From IMG/VR virus record IMGVR_UViG_3300036770_006776, positions 1 through 48,564 of that record: a stretch of 48,564 nt of DNA. One strand, 5' to 3'. The first letter of the stretch is position 1; the number at the start of each line of letters is the position of its first letter. The DNA is from a virus. Below are positions 17,453-25,352 of the stretch, piece after piece. Under the pieces are notes generated by a model. It had not been told where the DNA came from. It saw nothing but the letters and a program-made list of their open reading frames with translations, and searched no databases. Both the position numbers and the translations under genes were made by a program.

Positions 17453-19156
17453 TTACCCAATTTTACTCATCAAATCTTTCATTCTTAAGAACTGAGGATT
17501 CTCATAAGTTTTTGACTCAATTAGGGTAGTTGATGACCCAGTAGAAACACTCTTGTTTAATTTAGTTTCTACCGACTCATTGATTGGTGTACTTTCAGTT
17601 TTAGACAATTCATCCTTAATTGACTTATAAAGGTTTTTAGATTCTTTCAAAGTATCTACATTATCGAATCTTCTAAGAATGTTAATTTTTTCTTTTTTAG
17701 TAGTCGAATGTTCAGTGAATAATCTTGTAGCATATGCCAAGTTTGAATTGAAGATAGCAACTTCATTAAGTTTCTCTCTAAAAACATTTAACGCTTTTCT
17801 GTATTCTTCATTTTTCTCTCTCAACGTTGCAACTTCTGATTCTGCGGATTCAACTTTTACTCCGTTATTACCATAAACATAATTTCTGTTATTAGTAATA
17901 CCTTTTCTAAGTCCTCTTCCTTCTTTTGAACCCATTCCATAAGTTCTAGCAGCTTCTTTTGTTTCTCTTTTTTCGAAACCTGCGTCATCTCTACGAGCCT
18001 TAGTAGTTTTAAGATCTTTTGAAGCAATTTTACCATGCTTCATTGCCAATCTTTCATCCTCTTTGTCCTTGTATCCTTGACCTTCTTTTGTTTCTCTTTT
18101 TTCGAAACCTGCATCATCCCTACGAGCCTTAGTAGTTTTAAGATCCTTTGAAGCGATTTTACCATGCTTCATCGCTAATCTTTCATCTTCTCTATCGTCG
18201 TATCCTTGACCTTCTTTTGTTTCTGCCTTAACAACTTTGGATTTTTGTTCCATATTTTCACCTTTCTTGTATTCGAATTTCGGTTTACCAGTACCTACTG
18301 ATTTTGGTCCTTCTTTCTTATTTTCATCGAATCCACCTTTAGCTTTATCTTTGTAAGTGAATTTAGGTCCAGACCCAATTCCAACACCTTTAGGTTTTAC
18401 TGTCGATTTTGACTCTCTAACAGCTCTTCTATGGTTGTAAGATTCGTCCAAATCTTCTTCTTCCATCATGTCGTCATCTTCTTCTTCCATCATGTCGTCA
18501 TCTTCTTCTTCCATCATGTCTTCGTCTTCTTCCATCATCTCGTCATCTCCTTCGTACATTTCTTCTTCTTCGAATTCAATTTCGTACATAACTTCTTCTT
18601 CTTGGTCCATGTCAAAATCTTCAACATCTCCGTCTTTTGAGAAAATAGCATTGATTACATCTTCTGTATCAACATCCATTTCATCGATTTCATCTACATG
18701 CATAGTTTCATCTAATTCTTCCTCTTCCTCGGACTCACCAAGCTTAACTAAATATTCTGAGTCAGTGTCAGTATCGCTTAAGTGAATATCTTCACCGTCT
18801 TTTTTAACGATGATACCATCTTCTTCACCCATAGCCTTGAACACCTTAAGAATTTCTTCGTCTGAAGCGTCAGTCAAATCTATTGGACTCTCTTCTGAAT
18901 CCATATCCATGTCCATATCAAATTCCATGTCCATTTCCATATCATCATCATTATCAACAGGCATATCGGTATCGATATCTGTATCTAATTCAATCTCATC
19001 TTCCATATCTTGCTCTGACAGAGATTCTTTTACTAATTGGTTGATTTCTTCCTTCATAGTTGAAGCAAGTATTCCTTTTGCATTCTGGGCGATTGCTTCT
19101 TCAACATTTCTCATTTGAATTAACGCCTCTTGTACTAAGTTTTTATTTTCTTGCAT
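17453..19156 (-). CDS. Prohead core scaffold, gp22-like, with repeats
   Basis: 567 residues. Residues about 45-240 are extremely acidic (Asp/Glu/Met runs, with EEEDDDMM repeated), as in many phage scaffolds. Residues about 300-390 hold two near-identical copies of a roughly 35-residue charged block (core DERLAMKHGKIASKD). The C-terminus is helical (KNEEYRKALNVFREKLNE) and ends near SKTYENPQFLRMKDL, the sort of end that contacts the capsid protein. Its position between protease and capsid genes matches T4 gene 22. It acts inside the prohead and is expected to be degraded by the protease. A TATTTAT box lies upstream. Confidence 0.82.
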   Translation of the reverse strand: MQENKNLVQEALIQMRNVEEAIAQNAKGILASTMKEEINQLVKESLSEQDMEDEIELDTDIDTDMPVDNDDDMEMDMEFDMDMDMDSEESPIDLTDASDEEILKVFKAMGEEDGIIVKKDGEDIHLSDTDTDSEYLVKLGESEEEEELDETMHVDEIDEMDVDTEDVINAIFSKDGDVEDFDMDQEEEVMYEIEFEEEEMYEGDDEMMEEDEDMMEEEDDDMMEEEDDDMMEEEDLDESYNHRRAVRESKSTVKPKGVGIGSGPKFTYKDKAKGGFDENKKEGPKSVGTGKPKFEYKKGENMEQKSKVVKAETKEGQGYDDREDERLAMKHGKIASKDLKTTKARRDDAGFEKRETKEGQGYKDKEDERLAMKHGKIASKDLKTTKARRDDAGFEKRETKEAARTYGMGSKEGRGLRKGITNNRNYVYGNNGVKVESAESEVATLREKNEEYRKALNVFREKLNEVAIFNSNLAYATRLFTEHSTTKKEKINILRRFDNVDTLKESKNLYKSIKDELSKTESTPINESVETKLNKSVSTGSSTTLIESKTYENPQFLRMKDLMSKIG

Positions 19157-19181
19157 AGAAAAAAATTGTTTAATTTAACAT

Positions 19182-19188
19182 ATAAATA
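19182..19188 (-). promoter_or_regulatory. TATTTAT late-promoter-like box for scaffold and capsid
   Basis: Minus-strand CACTATTTATATG, about 25 nt upstream of the scaffold ATG and downstream of a terminator, so this probably starts the scaffold-capsid unit. Confidence 0.55.
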
Positions 19189-19229
19189 GTGCCAAAACTA
19201 AAAAAATTCATTTAACGATATCTCTAAAA

Positions 19230-19256
19230 TAAAAAAAGTGGTCATTTGACCACTTC
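19230..19256 (-). terminator. Terminator between protease and scaffold units
   Basis: Perfect stem AAGTGGTCA / TGACCACTT with a 2-nt loop and a following T-run on the minus strand. It separates the upstream protease unit from the scaffold-capsid unit. Confidence 0.87.
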
Positions 19257-19279
19257 ATTTGTTTCAGTTTGATTATTGA

Positions 19280-19489
19280 TTACTCAATTACTTCGTCGAT
19301 TTTACTTTCAGATACTGCAGTGATTCTCCAATCATGAGTGAATCCTTCGTATTTTTTAGTCACTTTAGCTTCCACATCTGTGACAGAGTAACCTTTAACA
19401 AGTTTCTCTTCTCTAACTTTTTTAATCTTACCCGTGTTTTCATCAGGGAAATCATACTGAATTTTTGCTACAAAATATTTTTCGTCCAT
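19280..19489 (-). CDS. Small DUF4494-like phage protein
   Basis: 69 residues. The pattern (FVAKIQYDF...KKVREEKLVKGYSVTDVEAKV) resembles the DUF4494 small proteins I recall from Bacteroidetes phages: two strands, a basic turn, then a helix after a Ser/Thr-Val-x-Asp cap. It begins 4 nt downstream of the prohead protease stop and is followed by a terminator, so it belongs to the protease transcription unit. Function unknown. Confidence 0.65.
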   Translation of the reverse strand: MDEKYFVAKIQYDFPDENTGKIKKVREEKLVKGYSVTDVEAKVTKKYEGFTHDWRITAVSESKIDEVIE

Positions 19490-19493
19490 AATT

Positions 19494-20210
19494 TTATTTT
19501 CCTAAAAAATCGTCTAATTTTCTCATTAAGTCAACTGACTTTCCAACGTAGTCGTTATTTTGTTTAGATTTTATTTCTTCCTCTAAATTTTCTTCATACT
19601 TACTTCTTTCGTCAGGGTTAGAAAATAAATAAGCTCCGGGTGTTGAAGGAGATGACACCAAATCAAAACATATTAATTCAAAATCATCTTGTACTTCATT
19701 TCTTTCCCCAACTTTTTTTAATGAACCAACTCCACGAGAAGAGATACCTAATGTTACTCCTTGTCTCATTAAGTTCGCCGCTTGGTCTCCTTTGGTTGAA
19801 ACGATTCCTCTTTCGTGAAACCCTGGAGATGTCAATAATTTGAGTTTTCCCATTAGTATATTTTTATCCCACCATATGTCTGTGATGATGTGGGATACTC
19901 TATCTAAGTCTATTAACGATGACTCAGGGTGGTTTAATTCTGATGTGGATAACCCTTTAGAAATTGCTTGCTTATATCTTTCAGATTCCCTTTTCAAAAT
20001 CCTTTCAGGATACGTTCTACCATTTCTATTTGGTGTGTCGTATTTTTGAAGAACCGCATAAAATTCAAATGGATTTCTATAATCTAAATTGGCGGCTTCT
20101 TTCAGAACATCAATATTATGAGTGTCTTTGGGAGAAACCCAACCTGCATCCATTTCAATCAATATACCATGACCAAGCTCGCTCGCTTCTAAAATTCTTA
20201 AATTTTTCAT
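19494..20210 (-). CDS. Prohead core protease, T4 gp21-like
   Basis: 238 residues. Typical features are RNGRTYP (residues 62-68), the catalytic His in LNHPESS (H94), and the Ser in LGISSRGVGS (S157/S158). These match the phage prohead serine protease family related to gp21 and herpesvirus assemblins. It processes scaffold and capsid proteins inside the prohead. Its first residues (MKNLRILEASE) look like a self-cleavable head-targeting tag. The gene order portal-core-protease-scaffold-capsid agrees with T4. A TATTTAT box lies just upstream. Confidence 0.9.
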   Translation of the reverse strand: MKNLRILEASELGHGILIEMDAGWVSPKDTHNIDVLKEAANLDYRNPFEFYAVLQKYDTPNRNGRTYPERILKRESERYKQAISKGLSTSELNHPESSLIDLDRVSHIITDIWWDKNILMGKLKLLTSPGFHERGIVSTKGDQAANLMRQGVTLGISSRGVGSLKKVGERNEVQDDFELICFDLVSSPSTPGAYLFSNPDERSKYEENLEEEIKSKQNNDYVGKSVDLMRKLDDFLGK

Positions 20211-20223
20211 CTAATCTTTTAAG

Positions 20224-20230
20224 ATAAATA
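20224..20230 (-). promoter_or_regulatory. TATTTAT late-promoter-like box for protease
   Basis: Minus-strand GTATATTTATCTT, about 13 nt before the protease ATG, within a 45-nt gap after the previous gene. Confidence 0.5.
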
Positions 20231-20255
20231 TACGGATTTGGATTGTTTGTTATTT

Positions 20256-20687
20256 TTAGTCTTTTTTAGAAATAGAAAAATCGAAGTATTTGTTTTGAAT
20301 CACGTTATTTTTATAGATGGATTTTACTATAGTTTTTATGGATTCTTTGAGTTCATCACACTTGAAATCCATATCACGTTGAGTATATAGATTGATTTCT
20401 AAATTAAAAAATGACTTTTTACCTTTTGATATCCCACTTGTTCGAAGGTCCAAATCTACAATATTTTTTTCTTGGAAAATTTTACAATCTATCGATTCAT
20501 AAACGGAATTTTTTATTTCTCGTCCCAAACCTGATACAACTCGGTTCCAATTATTTAACTCTTCTTTTGGTGTAACCCATGATTGAATGTTTATGTAAAC
20601 TGATTTTAAGTTTTTAGAATCTACTGTCCCATACTGTGATTTTATGGGATTGAACAGGTTAAGTTTAACACTTTTTCCTTTTTTCAT
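20256..20687 (-). CDS. Hypothetical protein in head cluster
   Basis: 143 residues, basic, mixed strand/helix, with no signal peptide or membrane segment. It lies between rpsU on the opposite strand and the prohead protease gene. Residues 27-55 (SVYINIQSW-like) suggest a compact beta-rich fold. It may be a head or neck component by position; nothing specific was recognised. Confidence 0.6.
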   Translation of the reverse strand: MKKGKSVKLNLFNPIKSQYGTVDSKNLKSVYINIQSWVTPKEELNNWNRVVSGLGREIKNSVYESIDCKIFQEKNIVDLDLRTSGISKGKKSFFNLEINLYTQRDMDFKCDELKESIKTIVKSIYKNNVIQNKYFDFSISKKD

Positions 20688-20724
20688 TAATAATGATATT
20701 ATGTACGTTTATTAATGAAATTAT

Positions 20725-20739
20725 ATACATAATATGTAT
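20725..20739. promoter_or_regulatory. Perfect 7-1-7 palindrome upstream of rpsU
   Basis: ATACATA-A-TATGTAT, located 17 nt upstream of the TATATTTG box, where a -33 element would normally lie. It is also just upstream of the divergent gene ending the head block. It could be an operator controlling rpsU transcription. Confidence 0.45.
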
Positions 20740-20756
20740 GATTGTCAAAATTTTTT

Positions 20757-20764
20757 TATATTTG
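20757..20764 (+). promoter_or_regulatory. Host-type -7 box for rpsU
   Basis: TATATTTG matches the Bacteroidetes TAnnTTTG box and lies 16 nt before the rpsU ATG. The -33 position is occupied by the palindrome rather than TTTG, which suggests regulated expression. Confidence 0.55.
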
Positions 20765-20780
20765 TGGATATTTCTAATAT

Positions 20781-20972
20781 ATGATAATAATAAAAATAAA
20801 TCAGGGTAATCCCCTTGAGAAGGCACTCAAGACCCTAAAGTCAAAAGTAATTAAAACAAAACAAAATCAAATTTTATTTGATAGGAAACAATATACAAAA
20901 AAATCTGTACTTAGAAGAGCACAGATTTTGAAGGCAAAACATATTCAAAGTCTTAAAGACAAATCAAATTGA
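20781..20972 (+). CDS. rpsU: Ribosomal protein bS21
   Basis: 63 residues, highly basic. The bS21 pattern is clear: N-terminal strand (IIIKINQGNPLEKALK), then an Arg/Lys-rich long helix with SVLRRAQILKAKHIQSL (about residues 43-59). bS21 binds the 30S platform near the 3' end of 16S rRNA. In flavobacteria bS21 with bS18 and bS6 is reported to hide the anti-Shine-Dalgarno sequence, so a phage copy could change start-site choice. It lies alone on the plus strand inside a minus-strand head block, with its own promoter, and its end overlaps the convergent gene by 9 nt. No Shine-Dalgarno sequence precedes it. Confidence 0.93.
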   Translation: MIIIKINQGNPLEKALKTLKSKVIKTKQNQILFDRKQYTKKSVLRRAQILKAKHIQSLKDKSN

Positions 20973-21662
20973 TTCTTCCAAATTTTTTAATTTCAAAAAG
21001 TTTAATTGGTCGAATTTTTCAGATTTAATTTTGTCAATCGTTTCTGAAATTTTTGTTTTCATATCCTGTGAGTCTTCATTGTTTTGAAGATTAGTTAGTT
21101 TGGATATTGTACTTTCTCTTAATGTCTCAAATTTTGTCTCCAAAGTTTTGGTATCTTCAGAAACTATTTGGAAAAATTCTTTTTTAGAATTTTCATCCAA
21201 ACCAAGAATATAGTTATTAATGGTTTGATTTGCGACCGCAACCATAGAACTAATTGGAATATTTATATTTTCCTTGATTGATTCTTTTTTTGATGTAATA
21301 ACCTTTAGAATATTTTTCTTCGCATTAACCCTTTCAAGTAAATCCACCCCTTGTGTGTAAACTAAAGTGTCAATATCGGAATAATTATTTTCAGTTTTTT
21401 CGGAAAGTGTGATTGGAAGTTTAATACTTGGTAAAACTTTGTTTAATAGACTAATCCCTTCTTCAATAAAATATTTTGCGTCCTGTTCACTTAACCCTTG
21501 TGGTGAACTCAGTTGATCATATATCGCGTATGCTTTAGACATAGCTTTATTACTCAAAACGTTGTGTTTGAATTCTCGCAAAGTCTTCTTGAATTCCATT
21601 TCATTTTTGTAGGATTCCAAGAGATTTTTTTCAATTAGGGATTTTACTGTTCCGAAGGTCAT
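20964..21662 (-). CDS. Putative prohead core/head protein between portal and protease
   Basis: 232 residues, nearly all helical with long charged stretches, resembling a coiled-coil core component. The first 60 residues (VKSLIEKNLLESYKNEMEFK) form a leader-like amphipathic region. T4 has small prohead core genes (67, 68) in this slot between portal and protease, so a core or head-assembly role is the best guess. A TATTTAT box lies about 14 nt upstream. Its 3' end overlaps rpsU on the other strand. Confidence 0.62.
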   Translation of the reverse strand: MTFGTVKSLIEKNLLESYKNEMEFKKTLREFKHNVLSNKAMSKAYAIYDQLSSPQGLSEQDAKYFIEEGISLLNKVLPSIKLPITLSEKTENNYSDIDTLVYTQGVDLLERVNAKKNILKVITSKKESIKENINIPISSMVAVANQTINNYILGLDENSKKEFFQIVSEDTKTLETKFETLRESTISKLTNLQNNEDSQDMKTKISETIDKIKSEKFDQLNFLKLKNLEESI

Positions 21663-21676
21663 TGTGTCTTTTTCAA

Positions 21677-21683
21677 ATAAATA
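21677..21683 (-). promoter_or_regulatory. TATTTAT late-promoter-like box
   Basis: Minus-strand AATATTTATTTG, directly after the portal stop codon and 14 nt before the next ATG. Confidence 0.5.
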
Positions 21684-23534
21684 TTATGAATTTAATAACT
21701 TATCTAAGTGTTTTGAAATTTCTCCTAAAGAATCTTGTGCTTGTCCCAAATTTATTACCTGAGATCCTTCAATTAAATTATTTTCCACTAATATGTTAAG
21801 GTCTTTTTTCTTTGATTCTGGTGTTACTTCAGTTGGTGGGGATTCTTCTGTTCCGCCTGCCGGTGGTAATTCTGGCTCTCCTCCAGGAATTTCTCCTCCA
21901 CCACCGAATGATGGTGGTGGGCCCAATTCTTCTCCACCATCCGTAGTTGTCGCGGCTCCAGCCGTCGGAGTCGATCCTGTTTGACTACCATACAATTTGT
22001 CGATATTATCGAACAAACCTGTTTTGGTTATCACAGTTGGAGTTGCTTTAAGTTCTTCACCAACAGCTCTTTCAATTCTTTGTTGTTGTAAGTCTAAACG
22101 AACTTCGTCATCAGACCATCCAAATATGTGTTTCTTAGCCCATGTAGATGAGGTCGCCTGAATTCCATTTCCTGGATCTGAAACTAAATCTTTATACAAT
22201 AATACTTTTTCTTTCCAAACGTCAATCTTTAACAAATCTGCTTGAGTTGATGGGTTTGTTAATCCGAGTGTAAAATTGGATAATTCATCTTCAAATCCTA
22301 ATAAAAATAAATGTACGATAGCAATCTTATTCAGTTCCGCCAACATACTTTTTTGAATTCTATTTATTGTACGAGCAAATCTAATATCTTGTAACGCCAA
22401 GTTTTTACCATCACCTACCACTTCTTCAAAACCCAAGAATGCCTTTGGTACTCGTAATGCAGTTAATAACTTTTTTTGAATATATTCAATATCGGCAATT
22501 TCAGACAAGTTAGTTGCTCCAGGTAGTGTGGTAATTGGATCTGGAGCTGCGGGGTCACGAACAGGAATAAAATAATCTTGGTCAACAGCCATTTGGTTGA
22601 ATCTCATATCAACATTACCTGTCTTACTATCCACTACTTGTTCTCTTTTGAACTTGTTTGCAACTCGTTGTACATATGCTTCAACATCGTCATCATTCAT
22701 GTTTCCAACAAACACTTTGAACATTCTTCTTTCGGGAGCTCTTGACGTACGGTAAATCAACATCGCATCTTCGGAAAGTAAAAGTTGTTTCCAAATACGT
22801 CTAGCTTTTTCCAACATAGATGTTCCGTATGGTAGTTTTCTGTCATCACCTAATAATCTGAAGTGAGCAATTTCCCATGACTGAAATTCCATATTTTTAT
22901 TCTTCCAAGTGAAGTGTAATGCTTTTCTGTCTTTATCAACTTCATTTTTAACATCAACAGATATTTTACCACTAGCACCAACTTCATGTCGTTCAATTTC
23001 TATGGTCGGTAATTGTTGGCATCCAACAATTCCTTTCTCAGGGTCTAATTTAAGATACACAAAATTGTCACCATATTTACAGGTGTTCCGTGTCCACATT
23101 GGAAGGTTGGTATTAACATCTAAAGCATTGTTGAACAAATCCGCTAATACCCCTTTTATTCTTTTTGATTCAGAATAAATTTGTAGAATAAATCCATCTT
23201 CATTTGTTGTTGTGGATTCTTCGGCATAAATGTCTAACGCGGCTGAAATCTCAGGAGTATATTCCATCGACTCATAATCGTATTGTGCGGACAACCTTGT
23301 TGGTTCATAGTAAATTGCCTGTGAATAAAGGTTGTTTTCTACCTTTGACCATTGATTGGTAAGGTAATATGTTTGTTGTGCTTGGAGTTTTTCTTTTTCG
23401 TATTCTTCTCTACTTTTGGTTCGCAGAAGTTCCTTTTTATCAAACTTGAATGTCGGATAGTCTTGATTGAGAAGTGAATTAGGTCCAAATGTTTGTGACA
23501 ATCGTTGCCAAACTGTCATATTTTGTTCTGCCAT
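21684..23534 (-). CDS. Portal protein, T4 gp20-like
   Basis: 616 residues, a little longer than T4 gp20. The body has the portal layout: an N-terminal region leading into YEPTRLSAQYDYESMEYTPE (about 75-95), the conserved ALDIYAEEST region (about 97-106), and RTSRAPERRMFKVFVGNM (about 262-280) of the clip/stem. A Pro/Gly/Thr-rich linker (around residues 525-575) precedes a helical C-terminal end. It forms the DNA entry vertex with the terminase encoded just upstream. The low-complexity C-terminal insertion is an addition relative to T4. Confidence 0.9.
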   Translation of the reverse strand: MAEQNMTVWQRLSQTFGPNSLLNQDYPTFKFDKKELLRTKSREEYEKEKLQAQQTYYLTNQWSKVENNLYSQAIYYEPTRLSAQYDYESMEYTPEISAALDIYAEESTTTNEDGFILQIYSESKRIKGVLADLFNNALDVNTNLPMWTRNTCKYGDNFVYLKLDPEKGIVGCQQLPTIEIERHEVGASGKISVDVKNEVDKDRKALHFTWKNKNMEFQSWEIAHFRLLGDDRKLPYGTSMLEKARRIWKQLLLSEDAMLIYRTSRAPERRMFKVFVGNMNDDDVEAYVQRVANKFKREQVVDSKTGNVDMRFNQMAVDQDYFIPVRDPAAPDPITTLPGATNLSEIADIEYIQKKLLTALRVPKAFLGFEEVVGDGKNLALQDIRFARTINRIQKSMLAELNKIAIVHLFLLGFEDELSNFTLGLTNPSTQADLLKIDVWKEKVLLYKDLVSDPGNGIQATSSTWAKKHIFGWSDDEVRLDLQQQRIERAVGEELKATPTVITKTGLFDNIDKLYGSQTGSTPTAGAATTTDGGEELGPPPSFGGGGEIPGGEPELPPAGGTEESPPTEVTPESKKKDLNILVENNLIEGSQVINLGQAQDSLGEISKHLDKLLNS

Positions 23535-23562
23535 ACGTAATTTTACTATTTACCCTGATAAT

Positions 23563-23569
23563 ATAAATA
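23563..23569 (-). promoter_or_regulatory. TATTTAT late-promoter-like box for portal
   Basis: Minus-strand AACTATTTATATT, just past the terminase stop and 28 nt before the portal ATG. Confidence 0.48.
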
Positions 23570-23570
23570 G

Positions 23571-25331
23571 TTATTTAGCACCAAATAACCAACCATATTT
23601 TTGATAATCCGCTTTGCTGGCCCCATTATTATTTAGGTTTGGGTCTCTGCCCATTTGAGGCACCATTGGATTAAAAAATTCTGAAGTATTTTTATTCTCA
23701 TTTACAACTGATGCCCATGAATTCAACATTGCCTTAGTATGGTTAACAACTTTTGTTAATGATTGAAATGATTTTTCCGCAATATAAATTGCCATTGATA
23801 ATCCCATAATACAGTCATCATGTTGGCCCTTTTGGTGGTCTGGTCTTCCATTTATGTAGACGAAAGTATTCATCTCGTTATATGTTCTATGAGAATATAT
23901 TTTGAATCCATGTCTAACACCTTCTTCAAATGCCGCAATAATCTGAACTCGTTTTGTATTAAAGTTAATTCCAGGAATTTTGTCATTAATTTTCGGATCC
24001 CATTTCCACTTATTAGATGTATCAACCCCGTCAACATAAAGTCCCGCTTGGTATTGTAATTCTTGCATTTTTCTTGCAGTTGAAACTCCCATACCACCAG
24101 TGATATCAATTACACAAAATGCGTTATACATCGTTCCCCACTTGTAAGCAATTTCCGCCAACACATCGGGTGGAACCTTTCCAACATATTCTAAAACTTG
24201 TTCTCTTTCATCAAAATCTATAATTTGTATTGATGAAAAATCTTCAGAGTCCCCACGAGAAACGTCAACACCCATTACATACTTGTGACCATTTACAGGT
24301 TCCTTGAAAATCCATAAAGCATTCCCCATAAGTTTTGCTTGTGGGTCTCTTAATTGATTTTTTGCAATATTTTGCATTAATTCAGAATCGAATACGTTAT
24401 CACCCGATCCTAAGAAATTACATTCCAATTCTTGAGCAACTTTACGTCTATCGTATTTAAGTTTTTTTACCATTCCCTCAAACCATGATGAACAAGGTTT
24501 GTAACCCTTTTCAATATAATCCGTGACTATACCGTGGTCTCTTTCGTAGGGGCTATCTGTGCTTAAATCAATAATTGTATCTATTGGATAATCTTCTCTG
24601 TTAAGTAAGTAATGAACCAAATCATTTGTTTTAACCATATACAAATCTCTTGTATATCTCGGGTCTCTATACCAAAACATTTCAGAGATTTTGAAATCAT
24701 TCATCCCTCTCAATGATTGGTCATAAATTTCATAATAGATCGGGTCATATCCATTTGGGGTTGAAACCACAATAACTTTACCTCCTGTAGAGAGGGAAGC
24801 CATACAAGCTGACCAAAAATCTCCGTCGGCCTCGATGAAGGCAGCTTCGTCAAAAATAAGAATGGTAGGGGTATATCCTCTCAAGGCATCTTTTGAGGTT
24901 GCAACAGATTTTACTTCACATCCGTTGTTGAGCTTGAAATGTCTTTGAGAATTTTTTTCAGCAGAGAATGCTATTCCGACCCAAGCGGGCCATTGTTCAA
25001 TAAACCCTCTAATCTTGTTTGCCATTTCAACAGAGGTATCCAACTTGTTGGCAATGATTAGAATTTTCTCAGGTTTTTCTTTTCTCGCAAAGGCTAATTT
25101 TTTTGAAGACCAAGCGGCGGTTACGGTTGATACACCTGCCTGTCGGTACTTAAGCGCAATATTTTCGTTGTATTTTTCGTAATCTTCAAGTAGAGAAACT
25201 TGGTCAGGAAAAAGTTCTAATGGGACATATTTTGATACCGTATTATCGTATGTCTGTAAATAAGTACGAAGTGCATAAGGGGTATTTCTCATGCACTTCG
25301 TATATTCTATTATTAATTGTTCTTTGTTCAC
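23571..25331 (-). CDS. Terminase large subunit, T4 gp17-like
   Basis: 586 residues, the usual length for gp17. The ATPase domain has a variant Walker A RQAGVST (63-69) and Walker B ILIFDEAAF with D161/E162. The nuclease domain begins around residue 350 with the first acidic metal ligand in MGVDVSRGD, and further acidic residues follow (VIDITGG, then the QHDDCIMG region, about residue 500). It packages DNA through the portal. The start codon is GTG at 25331, 21 nt after the previous gene. No small terminase subunit was identified. Confidence 0.95.
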   Translation of the reverse strand: MNKEQLIIEYTKCMRNTPYALRTYLQTYDNTVSKYVPLELFPDQVSLLEDYEKYNENIALKYRQAGVSTVTAAWSSKKLAFARKEKPEKILIIANKLDTSVEMANKIRGFIEQWPAWVGIAFSAEKNSQRHFKLNNGCEVKSVATSKDALRGYTPTILIFDEAAFIEADGDFWSACMASLSTGGKVIVVSTPNGYDPIYYEIYDQSLRGMNDFKISEMFWYRDPRYTRDLYMVKTNDLVHYLLNREDYPIDTIIDLSTDSPYERDHGIVTDYIEKGYKPCSSWFEGMVKKLKYDRRKVAQELECNFLGSGDNVFDSELMQNIAKNQLRDPQAKLMGNALWIFKEPVNGHKYVMGVDVSRGDSEDFSSIQIIDFDEREQVLEYVGKVPPDVLAEIAYKWGTMYNAFCVIDITGGMGVSTARKMQELQYQAGLYVDGVDTSNKWKWDPKINDKIPGINFNTKRVQIIAAFEEGVRHGFKIYSHRTYNEMNTFVYINGRPDHQKGQHDDCIMGLSMAIYIAEKSFQSLTKVVNHTKAMLNSWASVVNENKNTSEFFNPMVPQMGRDPNLNNNGASKADYQKYGWLFGAK

Positions 25332-25352
25332 ACAGTTAAATCATATTCTGAT

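Noticed and set aside
18431-19118. Ser/Ile/Phe-rich plus-strand ORFs opposite the acidic scaffold region
   Set aside because: They are antisense of Asp/Glu/Met repeats, giving low-complexity Ser/His/Phe sequence with no start context.
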